11,402 bases of DNA, from positions 16,366-27,767 of the forward strand of contig CAJTMZ010000049.1 of assembly GCA_910577445.1 (NCBI GenBank), written 5' to 3'. The notes beneath the pieces were generated by a model, which did not search any database, was not told the origin of the DNA, and worked only from the letters and a program-made list of their open reading frames with translations. A program made the position numbers and the translations under genes. Each line of letters starts with the position of its first letter. The first letter of the stretch is position 1. Of the stretch, positions 7,506 to 11,402 are shown one piece after another. Origin of the DNA: an uncultured Lachnospiraceae bacterium (GTDB lineage: Bacteria; Bacillota; Clostridia; Lachnospirales; Lachnospiraceae).

Positions 7506-9067
7506 AAATGAGAAAAAAGAGAGTGGATTTTATTGCGCTTGCAGGGGAAGTGTGCAATTCAGATTCTTCCTCGCCGGCATATATGGAAGAAGTGTGGCAT
7601 AAAGCAAAGGAACTTCAGATGAATACGTTGCTTCTGCCAGTGAGCTGGGAGCTTGTGGAGCCAGAGGAGGGTATTTTTGATTTTTCCATCCCCGATGCAT
7701 TGCTTGAGCAGGCCAGAGCACAGGAGATGAAAATTGTTTTTTTATGGTTTGGTTCCTGGAAAAACGCACAGTGTTATTATGCCCCGGGCTGGGTAAAACG
7801 GGACACTGTTCGTTTCCCACGGGCGCAGGTAAAAAAGGGGGAAAATAAAATATACCTTGAAAATTTACATGGTATGCCATATACAAGTCTTTCCTGTTTT
7901 GGAGAGGCTACTAAGAAAGCGGACGCCAGAGCCTTTGCGGAATTTATGCGGCATTTAAAGATAAGGGATGAAGAAGAAAAAACCGTGATTATGGTACAGG
8001 TGGAAAATGAAACCGGTGTACAGGGAGCGGCAAGGGAGCATTCTGATTTGGCCGATGAAATATTTGCAGGCAATGTGCCGGAGGAGTTTGCCGACTATAT
8101 GAGGGATTGTACAGGGGAAATGGCAGAGGATGTACGAAGATGTGTGGAAGCCGGAAAAAAGGGACATACATGGAGCGAGACTTTTGGAGATGTGGCGGAA
8201 GAAATTTTCAGTGCTTACCATATTGCAAGCTTTGTCAACACTGTCGCTGCCGCCGGGAAAGAAGTGTATGATATTCCCATGTCTGTAAACTGCTGGTTGG
8301 ATAAGAAAGAAAAAGCAGGTATGTATCCCAACGGAGGGCCTGTTGCAAGGATGATGGAGGTCTGGAAATATGCTGCACCCGCTATTGACGTGTTTTGCCC
8401 CGATATTTATGTACCCGACTTTTGCGGTGTCTGTGACGAGTATGGGAAAATGGGAAACCCGCTGTTTGTTCCTGAGACAGCCACCCATAGCCATGCGGGA
8501 CCCCGGTTGGTTTATGCGGTAGGCCACTATCATGCATGGGGCTACTCGCCATTTGCTTTCGAACATATGGGGCAGCCTTTCAATGCATCACAGAGCTTTC
8601 TTTTTGGAGTGGATGTGAATGACCCGTTGCTGTCTGTGCCCCAGAATGTGGAGGAATATGCCTGGTATAATCGCACTTTAAGCAGTATGATGCCGTTGCT
8701 TACGGAGAGATATGATACCGACAGACTGCAGGCGGTTATCAGTGAAAGACCTGAAGAAAATGTTATGCATTTTGACGATTTTGGATTTCAGGCGGATTTA
8801 AATCCTGTGACTGTCCGGAGAAAAGATAGTGTGTGCCTTGTTTTGCAGGAAAGCGGCGATACCTTTTATATCCTTATGAATGCCTGTATGTTAATTCCCT
8901 TTTCCAGATGTCCTGAAAAGAAAAATGTGGACATCCTTTTGCTGGAGGAAGGTGAGTTTACAAATGAAGGATGGATAGCGGGACGGAGGCTTAACGGAGA
9001 TGAGGCGGCCCGCTTAATAAGTGAGGAACCTGTACTCTGGAGGATAAAATTGTTAATGTATGAGTAG
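7502..9067 (+). CDS. GH35-type glycosidase with DUF5597 region, beta-galactosidase-like
   Basis: This is a predicted clan GH-A retaining glycosidase, most like the GH35 group that carries a DUF5597 domain. That group includes Cellvibrio japonicus Bgl35A, which acts on galactose in xyloglucan. The N-terminal (beta/alpha)8 barrel is recognisable from PVSWELVEPEEGIFDF (about residues 40-60) and VFLWFGSWKNAQCYYAPGW (about 80-100). The likely acid/base is Glu 170 in QVENETG, the Asn-Glu pair of clan GH-A, and the likely nucleophile is Glu 325 in FVPETATHSH. The C-terminal part (from about 400) corresponds to DUF5597. The 521 residues match the family. There is no signal peptide or membrane segment, so it should act in the cytoplasm on imported sugar. 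It starts with TTG and overlaps the regulator stop by four bases. Beta-galactosidase activity is the best guess; the substrate linkage is unproven. Confidence 0.85.
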   Translation: MKMRKKRVDFIALAGEVCNSDSSSPAYMEEVWHKAKELQMNTLLLPVSWELVEPEEGIFDFSIPDALLEQARAQEMKIVFLWFGSWKNAQCYYAPGWVKRDTVRFPRAQVKKGENKIYLENLHGMPYTSLSCFGEATKKADARAFAEFMRHLKIRDEEEKTVIMVQVENETGVQGAAREHSDLADEIFAGNVPEEFADYMRDCTGEMAEDVRRCVEAGKKGHTWSETFGDVAEEIFSAYHIASFVNTVAAAGKEVYDIPMSVNCWLDKKEKAGMYPNGGPVARMMEVWKYAAPAIDVFCPDIYVPDFCGVCDEYGKMGNPLFVPETATHSHAGPRLVYAVGHYHAWGYSPFAFEHMGQPFNASQSFLFGVDVNDPLLSVPQNVEEYAWYNRTLSSMMPLLTERYDTDRLQAVISERPEENVMHFDDFGFQADLNPVTVRRKDSVCLVLQESGDTFYILMNACMLIPFSRCPEKKNVDILLLEEGEFTNEGWIAGRRLNGDEAARLISEEPVLWRIKLLMYE

Positions 9068-9096
9068 AGGCGGGATAATAAAGAAAGAGGTAAAAA

Positions 9097-10647
9097 ATGA
9101 ATACAATTGTATACGAAGAGCGGGTGGAACAATGGGGAATTGCTGAGGTTATTTGCTACGGACCGTCAGATGGAAATCCTTTTCTGGAGCAAAGTATTAA
9201 GGGGCGTTTTAGAGGAAAGAATGAGACAGTTATCGTGGACGGTTTTTACGACGGAGATGGTCTTTATAAAGTTCGGTTTATGCCGTCATTTCCCGGGCAC
9301 TACACATTTTCTGTTGAAGGAAGTTTTTTAGAAAAGGAAGTAGAGGGAACATTTCTGGTAATCCCGGCATCGAAGGGGAACCACGGACCTGTGAGGGTGG
9401 CTGGGACTTATCATTTCGCATATGAAGACGGTACGCCATATTATTCGATAGGCACTACCTGTTATGTATGGGAATTACAAAATGATGAAAGAATTGCACA
9501 AACGATTGAGAGTCTTGAAGCAGCCCGGTTTAATAAAATCCGATTCTGTATTTTTCCTAAACATTATGATTATAATTTAGGTGAACCCAGAAGTTACCCT
9601 TATGAGGGAACGCCTATGGACAGCAGCGTACTGACGAAAGAGAATTTCAGTTTTTATACAAGACGGACGGAAGGCAATCACTGGGATTTTTTCAGATTTT
9701 ATCCGGCTCATTTCCGACATATCGAAAATTGTATACTGGAGCTGCAAAGGAGGGGAATAGAGGCGGATATTATCGTAATGCATCCTTATGACCGCTGGGG
9801 ATTTTCCCAGATGACACAGGAAGAGGACGACCTCTACTGGAGTTATGTGCTGGCCCGATTTTCTGCATATCGCAATGTGTGGTGGTCGCTGGCAAATGAA
9901 TATGATTTAATGTACTGCAAGACGGTGGATGACTGGGAGCGTTATGCAGCGTTAATCTGTGAAAAGGACCCCTACAATCATCTCCGCTCCATACATAACT
10001 GTTATAGTTTTTATGATTACCGGCATCCCTGGGTGACTCACTGCAGTATTCAGAGACAGGAGCCCTATCTGTCTGCGGAGTATGTAACAAAATGGCGGGA
10101 GGAATACAAGAAACCTGTGGTGTTGGATGAAATCTGTTATGAGGGAAATCTCCAGTATGGATGGGGGAGCATTAGCAGCAGAGAACTGGTACGAAGATTC
10201 TGGGAGGCGGCATGCCGGGGCGGATATGCGGGACATGGAGAGACACTGATGAATCCTGAAAATGTGCTCTGGTGGTCTCATGGCGGTAAGCTTCAAGGTG
10301 AGAGCTGGAAAAGACTGGGCTTTCTATATGATATTTTGTGCGAAACACCGGGGCTGGGGCTTACTTTCCATAATTTGAGCTGGGATTGTGTGTGTGCGGT
10401 TCCCGAGCTGGAAAAGGCTCGTCAGGTGAAAAGCTATTATCTGATTTATCTGGGATATACCTGTCCGGCCTTTAAGGAATATTATTTTGATGACGATACG
10501 GAGTTTGAGGTGGAGGTAATCGACACCTGGGGCATGACCATTGAAAAACGGGGAATCTGCAAAGGAAAAATTAAAGTTGAACTGCCTGGACGGGAGTATA
10601 TGGCGGTTCGGTTAAAGAAGCAAAAGCAGAACCAGAATAAAGAGTAA
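9097..10647 (+). CDS. DUF5060/DUF4038/DUF5605 glycoside hydrolase-like protein
   Basis: This is a predicted cytoplasmic glycosidase of a little-studied clan GH-A-like group. A beta-sandwich of the DUF5060 type spans about residues 1-90, with GFYDGDGLYKVRFMPSFPG as the telling stretch. A barrel of the DUF4038 (apiosidase-like) type follows, from HFAYEDGTPYYSIGTTCYVW (about 107-126) to about 430. A small C-terminal beta domain of the DUF5605 type ends in EYMAVRLKK. The likely catalytic pair is Glu 268 (WSLANEYDL, the Asn-Glu acid/base) and Glu 345 (VVLDEICYEG, nucleophile). The length, 516 residues, suits a complete protein. There is no signal peptide. A weak ribosome site AGAGG (9086-9090) precedes the ATG by 6 bases; the gap from the previous gene is 29 bases. 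DUF4038 relatives include GH140 apiosidases, but the activity of DUF5605 proteins is not something I can assign. Confidence 0.8.
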   Translation: MNTIVYEERVEQWGIAEVICYGPSDGNPFLEQSIKGRFRGKNETVIVDGFYDGDGLYKVRFMPSFPGHYTFSVEGSFLEKEVEGTFLVIPASKGNHGPVRVAGTYHFAYEDGTPYYSIGTTCYVWELQNDERIAQTIESLEAARFNKIRFCIFPKHYDYNLGEPRSYPYEGTPMDSSVLTKENFSFYTRRTEGNHWDFFRFYPAHFRHIENCILELQRRGIEADIIVMHPYDRWGFSQMTQEEDDLYWSYVLARFSAYRNVWWSLANEYDLMYCKTVDDWERYAALICEKDPYNHLRSIHNCYSFYDYRHPWVTHCSIQRQEPYLSAEYVTKWREEYKKPVVLDEICYEGNLQYGWGSISSRELVRRFWEAACRGGYAGHGETLMNPENVLWWSHGGKLQGESWKRLGFLYDILCETPGLGLTFHNLSWDCVCAVPELEKARQVKSYYLIYLGYTCPAFKEYYFDDDTEFEVEVIDTWGMTIEKRGICKGKIKVELPGREYMAVRLKKQKQNQNKE

Positions 10648-10666
10648 AGGACAGGAGAAAAATTGC

Positions 10667-11383
10667 ATGAATTATTTTTGTAATCCGGTTAATATCAATT
10701 ACCGATATCAATTTAATGAAGACCCGAACAAGCTGAAGATGCAGATATGCAGGGAGGCAGCAGACCCGTCGATGATTTACTTTCAGGGAAAATACTATAT
10801 TTTTGCATCTATGACATTGAGTGTATGGGTGTCAGAGGATATGACTAACTGGGAGAGCTTTCGTCTGCCGGAAAATCTGCCTCTTTATGACTATGCGCCA
10901 GATGTAAGTGTTATTGGTGAATATGTGTATTTCAGCGCATCCAAGAGGAGAGAAATCTGCAATTATTATCGTACGAAAGATATTTTAAACGGACCTTATG
11001 AGGAAATTCCCGGGAGTTTTGATTTCTGGGACCCCAACTTATTCTGTGATGATGATGGAAGAGTTTATTTTTATTGGGGCTGTTCTAATACCACGCCAAT
11101 TTTGGGGGTGGAGCTGAATCGGGAGACCATGTGCCCTTTAGGGGAGCGCATAGCGCTGATTGATGGGGATGCATGGAGCAAAGGATATGAGCGTGTGGGT
11201 GAAAACCATTCCGGAAGTGATAGACCTTATATAGAAGGCGCCTGGATGAATAAATATCAGGGAAGATATTATTTGCAGTATGCATGTTCAGGAACACAGT
11301 ATAATATTTATTCCGATGGTGTTTATATAGGTGATTCCCCTCTCGGTCCATTTAGACTTGCGGATAATAATCCGTATTCTTAA
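10667..11383 (+). CDS. GH43-like glycosidase, apparently truncated before the propeller is complete
   Basis: This is a predicted inverting glycosidase of the GH43 type (arabinofuranosidase/xylosidase class), cytoplasmic because no signal peptide is present. All three expected catalytic acids can be placed: Asp 33 (AADPSMIYFQGKYYIF, general base), Asp 122 (FWDPNLFCDDDG, pKa modulator) and Glu 190 (YIEGAWMNKYQGRYYLQYA, acid). Each lies at the start of a propeller blade with the usual G-x-Y-Y-x-x-Y/F strand after it. The gene stops with TAA at 11381-11383 after only 238 residues, just past SPLGPFRLADNNPYS. A GH43 five-bladed propeller normally needs about 290-320 residues, so the last blade and any C-terminal domain are missing. 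No other frame in the remaining 19 bases continues the fold. It may be interrupted by an insertion, carry a nonsense change, or reflect an assembly fault. The ribosome site AGGAG (10653-10657) precedes the ATG by 9 bases; the gene follows its neighbour by 19 bases. Confidence 0.8.
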   Translation: MNYFCNPVNINYRYQFNEDPNKLKMQICREAADPSMIYFQGKYYIFASMTLSVWVSEDMTNWESFRLPENLPLYDYAPDVSVIGEYVYFSASKRREICNYYRTKDILNGPYEEIPGSFDFWDPNLFCDDDGRVYFYWGCSNTTPILGVELNRETMCPLGERIALIDGDAWSKGYERVGENHSGSDRPYIEGAWMNKYQGRYYLQYACSGTQYNIYSDGVYIGDSPLGPFRLADNNPYS

Positions 11384-11402
11384 GATTGCGTTTTATTAGG
11401 AA

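Noticed and set aside
7955..8566. Antisense open frame of 203 codons opposite the GH35-like gene
   Set aside because: It lies wholly inside a well-supported gene, has a Cys/His-rich composition typical of shadow frames and resembles no protein family.
11384..11402. Start of an insertion sequence or group II intron after the GH43 stop
   Set aside because: Only 19 bases are available. They do not match a group II intron 5' end (GTGYG) or any terminal repeat I recognise, so I do not annotate an element, although an insertion remains a possible cause of the truncation.

Overview
The gene order and protein families suggest a Gram-positive, probably gut or rumen Firmicute of the Lachnospiraceae/Clostridia type. 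The evidence is moderate G+C, strong AGGAGG-type ribosome sites, an LplABC-like sugar importer with no outer-membrane parts, and a YesM/YesN-type two-component system. The assignment is an inference from these family types, not from a species-level match.

Layout. Bases 1-302 hold the 3' end of an unrelated gene, a PD-(D/E)XK nuclease-like protein, closed by a clear rho-independent terminator at 346-377. A good sigma-A-type promoter lies at 447-476. From 535 to the end of the window, eight genes run on the + strand with small gaps or short overlaps, consistent with one long operon: two ABC permeases (535-1485 and 1488-2357), a lipoprotein solute-binding protein (2392-4014), a membrane sensor histidine kinase (4105-5916), its AraC-type response regulator (5925-7505), and three glycoside-hydrolase-like proteins: GH35/DUF5597-like (7502-9067), DUF5060/DUF4038/DUF5605-like (9097-10647) and GH43-like (10667-11383).

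How the genes may work together. The lipoprotein would capture an oligosaccharide, the two permeases would import it, and the three glycosidases would trim it in the cytoplasm, since none has a signal peptide. The kinase/regulator pair would sense the sugar, or the loaded binding protein, and switch on the operon. No ATPase gene is present, so the importer probably borrows a shared MsmX/MsmK-type ATPase encoded elsewhere. The substrate cannot be read from sequence. A beta-galactosidase-like enzyme next to a GH43 enzyme fits a plant-derived galactose- and arabinose- or xylose-decorated glycan such as xyloglucan, arabinogalactan or a pectin side chain, but this is speculative.

The main oddities are the GH43-like gene, which stops at 238 residues before the five-bladed propeller should be complete; a long two-part hairpin that begins at the stop codon of the binding-protein gene; and a scarcely characterised DUF4038/DUF5605 enzyme with an intact-looking catalytic pair. 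I see no RNA genes, CRISPR arrays or complete mobile elements. The locus looks like a Gram-positive polysaccharide utilisation locus of a known general type with an unassigned substrate, not a wholly new kind of system.
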